64,000 nt of DNA from an uncultured Mycoplasma sp. (GCA_902493595.1 CABUPU010000003.1:62001-126000), one strand, 5' to 3'. Positions 16,165 through 24,589 are shown, numbered from the stretch's first letter. Made by a program: numbers and translations. The notes: a model not told the origin generated them from the sequence alone.

Positions 16165-16692
16165 TTACCTTTTATAAATGATATCTCTATATTCTTTCTC
16201 ATACTTAAGTAATTTTTCTTCTCTACCTTTTTTAATATTATTATTTGAATTAACCATCCTTAAACCATTTTTTAAAAAATCGGCAAATGTTAATGATATC
16301 AAGGAATTATTTTTTACATCATAAAGTAATCCATCAATATTATATTGAATCGCTGAAAATAAATCTTCAGAAAGCCATAAATCTATATTTGTACCATTAT
16401 ATTCAAACTTAAATCCGCCAAATTTATTTCTATCTGGATGTATTTTATAAATTTTAAATACTTCATTAATCCATTTTTCATCATTTCCAAGAACAACAAA
16501 ATCTAAGTCTTTTGGAATTTTTGCAACTAATAAATCTCTAATACCACCACCTAGTAAATAAATATTAGAATGCTTTGATATTGTATATGCAGGATAAAAA
16601 TGATTTTTAATATATCTTTGAATCCTCATTTGAAAATTTATATCACTAATAAACTCATCATCGTTATCATTATATTTAATTTCTAAATCCAT
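16165..16692 (-). CDS. Stand-alone nucleotidyltransferase, poly(A) polymerase/CCA-adding head-domain type
   Basis: The 175-residue product has IYLLGGGIRDLLVAKIPKDLDFVVLG near residues 45-70, the GG-xVRD-DxD pattern of the class II poly(A) polymerase/CCA-adding nucleotidyltransferase head (PF01743 type). The two metal-binding Asp of DLDF are present. The downstream tRNA-binding neck, body and tail domains of a real CCA enzyme (usually near 400 residues) are missing, so it is a head-only protein. Similar short proteins occur in phages and assorted bacteria; substrate unknown. It ends about 140 bases before a strong terminator and follows gpmI. Function beyond nucleotidyl transfer is not assigned. 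Confidence 0.7.
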   Translation of the reverse strand: MDLEIKYNDNDDEFISDINFQMRIQRYIKNHFYPAYTISKHSNIYLLGGGIRDLLVAKIPKDLDFVVLGNDEKWINEVFKIYKIHPDRNKFGGFKFEYNGTNIDLWLSEDLFSAIQYNIDGLLYDVKNNSLISLTFADFLKNGLRMVNSNNNIKKGREEKLLKYEKEYRDIIYKR

Positions 16693-16721
16693 ATATTTTA
16701 CCTCCTACATTGCTTGTTATT

Positions 16722-16747
16722 AAAAAAAATGAAGATATTATCCTTCT
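16722..16747 (-). terminator. Weak terminator-like hairpin after gpmI
   Basis: On the minus strand an imperfect hairpin formed by GAAGGATAATATCTTC overlaps the gpmI end and is followed by a run of eight T. The stem is short and bulged, so termination may be partial and the nucleotidyltransferase gene could be read through. Confidence 0.45.
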
Positions 16748-18240
16748 CTTTCTATTAATGAGTAACTAGTCATTTCGCTAGGTATACTAATGTCCATATA
16801 ATCAAGTATAGTTGGTGCAACATTTGTTAAATCTCCACCTTCTTTTAACTTGACTTTTGAATCATTTATTACAAAAGGAACTTTTTCATAACTATGTGTT
16901 GTACAAGGAGTACCATCTTCATAAAGCATAGTGTCAGCGTTACCGTGATCTGCCAAAAGAATTACAGTGTAAAAATTATCTTCAACGACCTGTAATATTT
17001 TACCAAAACAAATATCAAGTGCCATACACGCCTTTGTTGTCGCTTCCATACTTCCTGTATGACCGACCATATCTGGATTTGCAAAATTGACTAAAATAAA
17101 ATCATAGTCTTGTTCTATTGCATTAATAACCTTTTTAGTTACATTTACTGCACTCATTTCTGGTTTTAAATCGTAAGTAGCAACATCTGGGGATGGTATA
17201 TGAAACTTATCAACACCCTCAAGTTTTCCTTCATAACCTTCATCAAAAAAGTATGTTACATGAGGATATTTTTCACTTTCGGCAATTCTTGCTTGAGTCA
17301 TACCAAGTTTAGATAAATAAATTCCTAAACTATTATCAATATTAGGTTCGTGTATAAGAACATTTGCTTTTATCTGTTTATCATGATTAAAGAAGGTAAA
17401 TACTTCAAGATTAGGCATTAAGGTAATGTCAAATTCTGCGAATTTGAGGTTAGTTAAAGCAAGTAATATTTGCTTACTTCTGTCAGAACGATAATTCATC
17501 CACATTAAAACATCGCCATCTTTGATAGTTCCTTCTCTATTAATCATCATAGGTCTTAAAAATTCATCGGTAATACCTTTATCATAACTTGCTTTTAAAG
17601 CATTTTCTATATTAATTATCTCTGTGCCTCTACCTTTTGTAATTAAATCATAATAAATTTTAGTTCTATCATAATTTTTATCACGATCCATTGCGTAGTA
17701 TCTACCACATATACTTGCAATAGAACCAACCTTATTTTTTTGAATATTCCTTTCTATTAATGATATATAATTATATGCGGCTTTACTATCAGTATCACGA
17801 CCATCTGTTATTAAATGAAAAAATATTTTTGTAAAACCTATTTTAATTAAATACTCATACATTTTTAAGAAATCATCAATACCAGCATGGACATTACCAT
17901 CACTAGCAAGTCCCATTAAATGAACGGTTCTAGAAGTTAAACCTTTTAATTTTTGAATATTCACATCTTGATTTAAATATATGTTATCTAAATAATCATC
18001 AGTTAAAACTTCTCTACTTTTAATAAGTCTACCTGCGCCAATAGTTTGATGTCCTATTTCACTATTACCAAATTGTCCATCATGAAGTCCTACATAATGG
18101 CCACTTGCAAAAAGTGTTGTATGAGGATTTTCATTATAAAATTTATTAAAGTTAACCATGTTTGCACTTATTATTGCATTACCATAGTCACTTTCTTTCA
18201 TTCCAAATCCATCAAATATTATAGTTAAAATTTTTTTCAT
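16738..18240 (-). CDS. gpmI: 2,3-bisphosphoglycerate-independent phosphoglycerate mutase
   Basis: GpmI is the Mn-dependent glycolytic mutase converting 3- to 2-phosphoglycerate. With the ATG at 18238-18240 the product is 500 residues and starts KKILTIIFDGFGMKESDYGN; upstream in-frame codons encode a hydrophobic stretch unlike the family, so this start was chosen. The phosphoserine region GNSEIGHQTIGAGR near residue 60, the HLITDGRDT segment, NFANPDMVGHTG and LLADHGNADTM hold the metal and catalytic residues. In the same direction as spo0A and the pgk-gap genes, it adds another glycolytic step to the neighbourhood. Confidence 0.96.
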   Translation of the reverse strand: MKKILTIIFDGFGMKESDYGNAIISANMVNFNKFYNENPHTTLFASGHYVGLHDGQFGNSEIGHQTIGAGRLIKSREVLTDDYLDNIYLNQDVNIQKLKGLTSRTVHLMGLASDGNVHAGIDDFLKMYEYLIKIGFTKIFFHLITDGRDTDSKAAYNYISLIERNIQKNKVGSIASICGRYYAMDRDKNYDRTKIYYDLITKGRGTEIINIENALKASYDKGITDEFLRPMMINREGTIKDGDVLMWMNYRSDRSKQILLALTNLKFAEFDITLMPNLEVFTFFNHDKQIKANVLIHEPNIDNSLGIYLSKLGMTQARIAESEKYPHVTYFFDEGYEGKLEGVDKFHIPSPDVATYDLKPEMSAVNVTKKVINAIEQDYDFILVNFANPDMVGHTGSMEATTKACMALDICFGKILQVVEDNFYTVILLADHGNADTMLYEDGTPCTTHSYEKVPFVINDSKVKLKEGGDLTNVAPTILDYMDISIPSEMTSYSLIEREG

Positions 18241-18321
18241 AATCTCAATTCTTTCTAGGAAAATAATAACACATGATAAATAAAATAGCAAATTAAAAAA
18301 ATGCTTATGCAGCAATTTTTT

Positions 18322-19074
18322 TTATCCCAGTTTACAATCCAACCGTATTCTATCAGCTATTGTTGAAATAAATTCTGAATTTGTTGGTTTAGATCTTTCA
18401 ACACTTACACTAAAGCCAAATAACTCATCCATAAGATTAATGTCACCACGAGTCCAGCTTATTTCTATTGCATGTCTAATAGCCCTTTCAACTCTTGAAG
18501 GTGTACTATTAAATATCATTGCTACCTCTGGATACAAATCTTTAGTAACATGTAATAATCTATTACTTTTACAAGAAATTAATATACATTGTCTAATATA
18601 CTTATAACCTTTTATATGTGATGGTATACCTAAATTATGTAATAACTGGCTTATATCTAAATCTATATTATTTCCTCCAAAAGGATTGTTATATTTTCTT
18701 GTTATTGCATCTTTAATTCTTTTTTCTAATGAAATCATACTATATGGTTTTAGTAAATAACACGAAATATTATATTCATCACAATTATTTATAACTAAAC
18801 CATCCTTATAAGTGGATGTTACTATTACTTTCATATTAATATTTCTTATCTTCATTTCCTCAAGGAGTGAAACACCATCTAAGCGGGGTAATAGTAATTC
18901 AAGTATAACAATATCTGCCTCATTTGGATGATTTACTAAATATTGTAAAGCTTCCTCTCCGTTATTAAAAGCTGCTAACACTTTTATATCTGTATTATTA
19001 GCAAAATGGTTTCTAATTGATTCAACAGCTATACTGTTGTCATCAATAACTACGATTTTAATGGGTTTTATCAT
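18322..19074 (-). CDS. spo0A: Sporulation master regulator Spo0A with altered phosphorylation site
   Basis: Spo0A is a response regulator that controls entry into sporulation. The 250-residue product begins MIKPIKIVVIDDNSIAV; ATG at 19072-19074 has a GAAAGAGG site, so the upstream in-frame extension is not used. The receiver has the acidic pair Asp11-Asp12, VIVTSTYKD and the conserved Lys in LLKPYS. The phosphoacceptor position, however, is Glu59 in DIVILELLLPRLDG, where Spo0A has Asp (codon GAA at 18898-18900). The C-terminal effector domain is strongly Spo0A-like, with SRVERAIRHAIEISWTRGD and ERSKPTNSEFISTIADRIRL. The gene has its own promoter. Identity is secure; constitutive activity is inference. 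Confidence 0.96.
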   Translation of the reverse strand: MIKPIKIVVIDDNSIAVESIRNHFANNTDIKVLAAFNNGEEALQYLVNHPNEADIVILELLLPRLDGVSLLEEMKIRNINMKVIVTSTYKDGLVINNCDEYNISCYLLKPYSMISLEKRIKDAITRKYNNPFGGNNIDLDISQLLHNLGIPSHIKGYKYIRQCILISCKSNRLLHVTKDLYPEVAMIFNSTPSRVERAIRHAIEISWTRGDINLMDELFGFSVSVERSKPTNSEFISTIADRIRLDCKLG

Positions 19075-19113
19075 AAATTTTCCTCTTTCCAATAAATCCC
19101 TCACACAAAATAC

Positions 19114-19142
19114 ATATTACACTATAAATAGATAAATTTCAA
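19114..19142 (-). promoter_or_regulatory. Sigma-A-type promoter of spo0A
   Basis: On the minus strand TTGAAA (19137-19142) and TAATAT (19114-19119) are separated by 17 bases and lie 40 bases upstream of the spo0A start. The spacing and -35 element are good. Confidence 0.65.
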
Positions 19143-19144
19143 TA

Positions 19145-19189
19145 GAAAAAAATGTAAAAAATTGACACTTTACGTATAAATGTGTCAAT
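19145..19189 (-). terminator. Intrinsic terminator of the gap-pgk transcription unit
   Basis: On the minus strand ATTGACAC (19182-19189) and GTGTCAAT (19161-19168) form a perfect 8-bp stem, followed by a T-rich run. It lies just after the pgk stop and separates the glycolytic genes from spo0A. Confidence 0.85.
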
Positions 19190-19192
19190 TTT

Positions 19193-19199
19193 TGTCGAA
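19193..19199 (+). promoter_or_regulatory. Candidate Spo0A-binding site (0A box)
   Basis: TGTCGAA, a perfect match to the 7-base 0A box core described in Bacillus, lies about 50 bases upstream of the spo0A promoter -35 element, between the pgk stop and its terminator. A 7-base match alone is weak, but CG-containing words are rare in this DNA and the location suits autoregulation. Confidence 0.35.
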
Positions 19200-19201
19200 T
19201 T

Positions 19202-20341
19202 TTACTCTTTTTTAATACTATTAATGTAATCAATTGTCTCTAAATGATCAGAACTAATATATTCTAAACTTGCTCCACCGCCACTAGAAAGGTAAGTAAA
19301 ATTCTTGTCAAGTTTAAAAGTGTTAATTGCATTTAGTGTATCTCCACCGCCAGCTATTTTATATGCATTAATATTTTTTAAACTATTAAATAAGTTAAAT
19401 GTTCCAGCAATATATCTTTTATCCTCAAAAAGACCCACTGTTCCATTTATAAATATTGTTTTACTTTTTTCAAAATATGAAATATATTTTTTTATTGATT
19501 TAGTATTAAGATCTAATATTTTGTCTTCTTCAATAACAAAGTCAATAGGAAGAACAATTTTATCACGATATTCTTTCATTAAATTCTTTATCTCTGATAA
19601 AGTTATCTCATCACTCGTACATAGACTTTCCATTACATCAAATCCGCAAGCATATAAAAATGAATTTGCGATTCCTCCACCAACTAAAAGATAATCACAT
19701 TTTTCTAGTAATCCTTTAATATATTGAAGTTTATCATCAACTTTTGCTCCCCCCATAAATACAGTATATGGTCTTTGAATATTATTAATAAGTGGATTTA
19801 AATTCGATATTTCCTCTTTTACTAAAAAACCGTAATAAGTTGGTAAATAGTTAGAAATACCCGCTACGGAGGCATGTACTCTATGTAGTGAAGCAAAGGC
19901 ATCAACAACAAAGACATCTCCTAAAACAGACCAATACTTTGCTAAGTTTAAATCATTATGACTTTCTAATTTCTCAGGATAGTCACAAAAACGAGTGTTT
20001 TCTAAAAGTGCTACTTCTTTAGGCATTAACTCTTTACATACATTAATAACTTCCATACCTACTGGACTACCAACAAATTTTACTTCTTTATTTAATAAAT
20101 TAGATAACACATCTTTTACTGGTAATAAAGACTTTTCTAATTTGTCTTTTCTACTTTTAACTCTTCCTAAATGACTAAGTAATATTAATGAGCAGTTATT
20201 ATCAAGTAAATAATTAATTGTTTTTAAACTTTTTAGAATTTTTGTATCATCCAATACTTTACCATTTTCTATAGGAACATTAAAATCACATCTTAATATT
20301 ACTTTTTTATTTTCTATCTTTTCTTCATCTATAAATTTCAT
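19202..20341 (-). CDS. pgk: Phosphoglycerate kinase
   Basis: Pgk makes ATP from 1,3-bisphosphoglycerate. From the ATG at 20339-20341 the product is 379 residues, a little under the usual 390. The N-terminal domain has VILRCDFNVPIENGKV and LLSHLGR, and the arginine- and histidine-rich SLHRVHASVAGI near residue 150. The C-terminal nucleotide domain has FMGGAKVDDKLQ, TVGLFE and KIAGGGDTLNAINTF. A GTG four codons upstream would also be in frame but has poorer context. It overlaps no gene and follows gap by 14 bases. Confidence 0.96.
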   Translation of the reverse strand: MKFIDEEKIENKKVILRCDFNVPIENGKVLDDTKILKSLKTINYLLDNNCSLILLSHLGRVKSRKDKLEKSLLPVKDVLSNLLNKEVKFVGSPVGMEVINVCKELMPKEVALLENTRFCDYPEKLESHNDLNLAKYWSVLGDVFVVDAFASLHRVHASVAGISNYLPTYYGFLVKEEISNLNPLINNIQRPYTVFMGGAKVDDKLQYIKGLLEKCDYLLVGGGIANSFLYACGFDVMESLCTSDEITLSEIKNLMKEYRDKIVLPIDFVIEEDKILDLNTKSIKKYISYFEKSKTIFINGTVGLFEDKRYIAGTFNLFNSLKNINAYKIAGGGDTLNAINTFKLDKNFTYLSSGGGASLEYISSDHLETIDYINSIKKE

Positions 20342-20355
20342 AAAACAACCCACTT

Positions 20356-21363
20356 TTATTTAAACATTTTTTTTGCAGTACAAAGCATTTGATATGTATA
20401 ACCATATTCATTATCATACCAACCAACTAGTTTAACTAACTGTTTTCCATCAACATCAACAATATTTGTCAATAATGAATCAAAAGTACAACCTCTTTTT
20501 TTACCAATTACATCACTTGATACAATTGGATCTTCAGTATATTTTATTGCATCATTTTGATTATTTTTTATTGTATCATTTATTAGTTCTTTTGTAACTG
20601 GAACTTTTAACTCAAGAGTAACATCAATCATTGACCCATCAATAGTAGGAACTCGATAAGCAATACCATCTAATTTACCTTTTAAACTAGGTATTACAAG
20701 TCCAATAGATTTTGCTGCACCAGTTGAAGTAGGAACTATGTTATGTGCACTTGCTCGACCTCTTCGAGAACTAATACCTTTTTTATGCATATTGTCCATT
20801 GCATTTTGATCTGCAGTATATGCGTGAACTGTACTCATAAATCCTTTTTCTATACCAAAGTTATCTTCGATTATTTTTAAAAGTGGTGCTAAACAATTTG
20901 TTGTACAACTTGAGGCACTTACAACTGTATCACTGCCAGTAAGTTTATCATCATTTACACCATTAACTATGGTAAGCATTTCATCTTTACCTGGTGCTGA
21001 TATTAATACCTTTTTTGCACCTGCAGATAAATGCAAACTTGCTTTTTCTGTAGAAGTAAATGCTCCCGTACACTCTAAAACAAGATCTACTCCTAAATCT
21101 TTCCAAGGTAACACCGCTGGATCCTTCTCATTAAACATTTTTATAAATTTAACGTTAGATATAACAATGCTATCATCTTTATACGATATTTCATTTTCGT
21201 GGAATGCCCCGTGAACACTATCATATTTTATTAAATATGCAGCTTCTTCGGCACTCATATCTAAATTATTTATGGCAACAATATCAAAACTCGCATCAGT
21301 AATCATTTGTCTAAATGCTATTCTTCCTATTCTACCAAAACCATTAATTGCAACTTTAATCAT
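20356..21363 (-). CDS. gap: Glyceraldehyde-3-phosphate dehydrogenase
   Basis: This enzyme oxidises glyceraldehyde-3-phosphate with NAD. ATG at 21361-21363 is 7 bases after AGGAGG, so it was preferred over a GTG two codons upstream. The 335-residue product has the Rossmann start VAINGFGRIGRIAFRQM, the catalytic SASSCTTNCLAP near residue 150, the HAYTADQNAMD segment and the C-terminal WYDNEYGYTYQM. It overlaps the upstream kinase gene by 8 bases and is followed by pgk, forming a kinase-gap-pgk unit. Confidence 0.98.
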   Translation of the reverse strand: MIKVAINGFGRIGRIAFRQMITDASFDIVAINNLDMSAEEAAYLIKYDSVHGAFHENEISYKDDSIVISNVKFIKMFNEKDPAVLPWKDLGVDLVLECTGAFTSTEKASLHLSAGAKKVLISAPGKDEMLTIVNGVNDDKLTGSDTVVSASSCTTNCLAPLLKIIEDNFGIEKGFMSTVHAYTADQNAMDNMHKKGISSRRGRASAHNIVPTSTGAAKSIGLVIPSLKGKLDGIAYRVPTIDGSMIDVTLELKVPVTKELINDTIKNNQNDAIKYTEDPIVSSDVIGKKRGCTFDSLLTNIVDVDGKQLVKLVGWYDNEYGYTYQMLCTAKKMFK

Positions 21364-23005
21364 ATTCACTACCTCCTATAAACTCTCTTAAAATTGAATC
21401 TTTTGGAACATATTCTCCGCTTATTGTGAAAAAACCATTTAAAAATCTAAGTAATCTTCGTGCTTCATCATAATATTGTGAAGTACTTGGAACCGAATAA
21501 AGAAGTGGTTCCACAAAAACTTTTAAAATACCAACTTCATAAGATAATGAAGTATTTATTATTTTGTCTGCCTCAGGTATCAAAGGTATAATATATTTAT
21601 CTTCGCCTATAGTAACCTTTTTAACATTTTTTATAGTAGTTGGCACATCATAACCTCTTGTTCTAAAATCTCTAACTATTCTACGAAGAAGTCTTAAATC
21701 ATTATTAGATATATAGTTATGTTCATCTATACTAAGTGGAATAAATGGGCTAACATATATTTTATATTTCATTTTATCAGGAATAAATGATAGCATACCT
21801 TTATTAATAGCGTGTAATCCTTCAAAAAGGAGAATGCTATTATCTTTTAACTTTACTTTTTTAGAACTTAATTCTTTACATCCTGTTACAAAATTAAATC
21901 TTGGTAATGTAACTTCTTCACCATTAAGAATTTTTGTAACATCTTTTTGTAAATAATCTAAATCAGTACATTCCAAACATTCAAAATCATACTCACCATT
22001 AGCATCTTTAGGACTATCAACTCTTTCTTTATAATAATCATCTAAAGAAATAACAATTGGGTCTAACCCATAAATTTTAAAGTAGGAACCAAGCCTTTTA
22101 GTAATTGTTGTTTTTCCACTTGAGGATGGCCCAGATATCATTACACATTTTATCTCTTTATTTTGTGAAACCTTTTTAGCGGTTTCATTTATTTCAATAT
22201 TAAAGTTTAATTCACAAGATTTAACAAAGTTTTCTATATTACCATTACATACTTCTTTATTAACATCTTTAATAAAGGGAACTTTCATTATATCAAGCCA
22301 TTTTTGTCCATTTATATAAGCATTTATTATTCCATCATAATTGACATACTTTGGCAAACTTCCATCGCCATTTTCACTTGGAACGACTATTACAGCCATA
22401 TTATTATCTAAATACTTTATTTCATACTTATTAAGCGTTCCAGTACTGTAAGGCATTTCTGAATAATAATAGTTTACTAAATCGTCTAATTCATATAAAA
22501 TAACAGTTGGATCAATTATATTTCTAACATTATCTGCCTTAACTTTATTTCCAATATCATCATAATAATTTATTGCGTCACTATTTTTAATTATTAATTT
22601 TTCAAAATGAATATTACTTTTAACAATATCATCGACATTACTTTTGATTAATTCTATATCTTCATCAGTAAGATTATTATCACATTCTAAGTTAGCAATA
22701 ATTCCATTTGGGACATTGTAAGAATATTTAACTTTAATATTTGGAAAGCATTTTTTTGTGGCAAGTTCAAAAATCATTTTAAGCCCTGCTATATACATTC
22801 TATTTCCATAGGGATTTGTAATATCAATAAATCTTATAACTGTATTTTTAGTTATTTTTTCATCTAACGATAAGACCTTTCCGCCAATTAAAACACCAAT
22901 AATATTATTAGCATTACTTTCTTTCAAACTCAAATCATAATATGATGAATTATATGGTACTAAAACTTGTCTTCCATCAGTAAATGTTATACTAATATCA
23001 CTCAC
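21356..23005 (-). CDS. TGS-domain nucleoside kinase (uridine kinase-like)
   Basis: The 549-residue product is a fusion. Residues 1-60 resemble a TGS domain, and residues 60-200 the ThrRS-like second additional domain, but zinc-binding HxxxH is not evident. From about residue 290 is a uridine kinase/phosphoribulokinase P-loop domain with MISGPSSSGKTTITKRLGSYF, then SLDDYYKERVDSP and FEGLHAINKGM. Such TGS-kinase proteins are widespread in Clostridia and related Firmicutes and annotated as nucleoside kinases; the true substrate is unsettled. Start is GTG at 23003-23005 with GAAGGGA upstream; an ATG nearby is out of frame. It is cotranscribed with gap, overlapping it by 8 bases. Confidence 0.82.
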   Translation of the reverse strand: MSDISITFTDGRQVLVPYNSSYYDLSLKESNANNIIGVLIGGKVLSLDEKITKNTVIRFIDITNPYGNRMYIAGLKMIFELATKKCFPNIKVKYSYNVPNGIIANLECDNNLTDEDIELIKSNVDDIVKSNIHFEKLIIKNSDAINYYDDIGNKVKADNVRNIIDPTVILYELDDLVNYYYSEMPYSTGTLNKYEIKYLDNNMAVIVVPSENGDGSLPKYVNYDGIINAYINGQKWLDIMKVPFIKDVNKEVCNGNIENFVKSCELNFNIEINETAKKVSQNKEIKCVMISGPSSSGKTTITKRLGSYFKIYGLDPIVISLDDYYKERVDSPKDANGEYDFECLECTDLDYLQKDVTKILNGEEVTLPRFNFVTGCKELSSKKVKLKDNSILLFEGLHAINKGMLSFIPDKMKYKIYVSPFIPLSIDEHNYISNNDLRLLRRIVRDFRTRGYDVPTTIKNVKKVTIGEDKYIIPLIPEADKIINTSLSYEVGILKVFVEPLLYSVPSTSQYYDEARRLLRFLNGFFTISGEYVPKDSILREFIGGSEYD

Positions 23006-23110
23006 ATTAACATCCCTTCTATTTTAATAATACTATATTTTTTATTATAAATCTATAAATTTTATGAATAAATTAATAACTTTTTAATTATTATATAATT
23101 AGGTGATCAA

Positions 23111-23677
23111 ATGAATATACCAATGATTTTAAAACAAAACGATAATCATTCAATGACTTATGATTTATATTCTTTATTATTAACTAACAGAATAATCTTT
23201 TTAAGTGGGGAAATAAATGATACTTTGGCAAACCTTGTAATCGGAGAACTTTTATATTTAGATAAAGAAAATAACAAAGATATTTATTTATATATTAATT
23301 CTCCAGGTGGAGCTGTTACATCAGGACTTGCAATATATGACACAATGAATTTTATAAAAAGTAATGTTATTACTATTGGAATGGGTTTATGTGCAAGTAT
23401 GGGTGCATTTTTACTTTCAAGCGGTGACAAAAGATATGCACTAGAAAACACCGAAATTATGATTCACGAAGTACTCGGCGGCTTCGAAGGAAGTGCTAGA
23501 AATATAAAACTTCAAAGTGACAGAATAAACAAAATTAAAGAAAAATTAAATAAAATTATGGCAAAGAACACTAAAAAAACTATTAAACAAATTGAAAAAG
23601 ATACAGGTAAAGACTATTATATGTCATCTAAAGAAGCAAAAGAATACGGTATAATTGATGATATCATAAAAAAATAA
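23111..23677 (+). CDS. clpP: ATP-dependent Clp protease proteolytic subunit (divergent ClpP)
   Basis: The 188-residue product is a ClpP serine protease. The catalytic Ser is in GLCASMGAFLL near residue 98, His in MIHEVLGGFEG near 120 and Asp in TGKDYYMSS near 170. The oxyanion segment INSPGGAVTSG is present. The usual IHQPLGG is IHEVLGG and the N-terminal axial loop is altered, so it may be a secondary ClpP paralogue rather than the housekeeping one. It is the only plus-strand gene on the left arm, opposed to fork movement, divergent from the TGS-kinase gene and ending head-on against divIC with no gap. An AGGTG site precedes the ATG. Confidence 0.9.
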   Translation: MNIPMILKQNDNHSMTYDLYSLLLTNRIIFLSGEINDTLANLVIGELLYLDKENNKDIYLYINSPGGAVTSGLAIYDTMNFIKSNVITIGMGLCASMGAFLLSSGDKRYALENTEIMIHEVLGGFEGSARNIKLQSDRINKIKEKLNKIMAKNTKKTIKQIEKDTGKDYYMSSKEAKEYGIIDDIIKK

Positions 23678-23962
23678 CTATTCGCCCATACGAATAATTA
23701 CTTCATCATCTTTTGAATATAAAAACTTTTCTTTGGCATATCTTGCTAAATACTCAGGATCGTTCATTTTAGTAACCTCTGAAGTTAAGGATTTTTTTTC
23801 ATCTAATAACTTCTCGTACTGGGCATTTAGTTTTTTTGTTTCTCTTTTGTTGTTAACTATAGTCACAAAATCTTTATATGTTGACACACCTAAAAAAACT
23901 ATCAAAATTATTATGATAAAACAAATAAAAAATAATCTTTTTTTCTCCTTTTTAGTCTTCAT
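23678..23962 (-). CDS. divIC: Septum formation initiator, DivIC/FtsL-like
   Basis: The 94-residue product is a bitopic membrane protein: a basic N-terminus MKTKKEKKR, one transmembrane helix from about residue 10 to 30, then a coiled coil NNKRETKKLNAQYEKLLDEKKSLTSEVTKM and the short DivIC tail with YLARYAKEKFLYSKDDEVII. DivIC acts with FtsL and DivIB in divisome activation. The neighbourhood yabP-yabQ-divIC is exactly that of B. subtilis, supporting DivIC over other FtsL-like proteins. Confidence 0.92.
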   Translation of the reverse strand: MKTKKEKKRLFFICFIIIILIVFLGVSTYKDFVTIVNNKRETKKLNAQYEKLLDEKKSLTSEVTKMNDPEYLARYAKEKFLYSKDDEVIIRMGE

Positions 23963-24005
23963 ATTACCTTCCCTATTTTATATATAGTTTAAATTTGTAA
24001 ATATG

Positions 24006-24314
24006 TCAATCCTTTTTTAATTTATTTTTTAATATTTTACATAAGTTTACAGTTTTATTTTTTAATTTATAAGCAATATAAAAACCTAAAATGGTTGGAA
24101 TTAAATAGTATATATGAAAACGGCCATAATTAATTTTATATATAACAAGTAAATATATTATTCCTAAATCAAATGAAAATAAAAGAGTAATTAGAAAGTG
24201 AAAAAGTAAAGAGAATTTCCCAAATAATTTATAATTTAAAAGTGACAAAATTAAAAAGATAACTCCATAAATAAAACTAATTAATAAAACAAGAATAATA
24301 CTTAATGGACTCAT
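24006..24314 (-). CDS. yabQ: Spore cortex biosynthesis membrane protein YabQ-like
   Basis: The 102-residue product has about four hydrophobic segments and a basic C-terminus KTVNLCKILKNKLKKD. Sequence similarity to YabQ is hard to judge by eye, but position between yabP (overlapping by 4 bases) and divIC is diagnostic of YabQ, a membrane protein needed for spore cortex in B. subtilis. It is shorter than the Bacillus protein (about 210 residues), so it may keep only the core. Confidence 0.8.
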   Translation of the reverse strand: MSPLSIILVLLISFIYGVIFLILSLLNYKLFGKFSLLFHFLITLLFSFDLGIIYLLVIYKINYGRFHIYYLIPTILGFYIAYKLKNKTVNLCKILKNKLKKD

Positions 24315-24589
24315 TTAAATAGCCTTGCTATAATACTTTCCTCTTTTTTATTAGTTTTTTCTAAATATACATAACTATTTACTTTACCTTTGATTTTAAT
24401 TACTCCATTTGTGGTATCAAGATTTAATAACTCCATATTTTCACCCTTAATATGAACCAGTCCCATCACACTTTCAATAATGAATTCTTTTTTATCAAAA
24501 TTAATAATTTTTTTTATGCCAGTTATACTTAAAATACATCTATCAATCATTTTTACTTCGTGATTAGTATTTACTATTTTATCATTCAT
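24311..24589 (-). CDS. yabP: Sporulation protein YabP
   Basis: The 92-residue product has the YabP/YqfC pattern: HEVKMIDRCILSITGIKKIINFDKKEFIIESVMGLVHIKGENMELLNLDTTNGVIKIKGKVNSYVYLE. YabP is a sporulation protein of the sigma-E regulon in Bacillus needed with YabQ for the cortex. Its stop overlaps the yabQ start (4 bases), showing coupled translation. A YqfC assignment is possible by sequence alone but the neighbours favour YabP. Confidence 0.88.
   Translation of the reverse strand: MNDKIVNTNHEVKMIDRCILSITGIKKIINFDKKEFIIESVMGLVHIKGENMELLNLDTTNGVIKIKGKVNSYVYLEKTNKKEESIIARLFK

Noticed and set aside
23733..23987. 84-codon plus-strand frame opposite divIC
   Set aside because: Antisense shadow of a conserved gene with clear DivIC features; no own signals.
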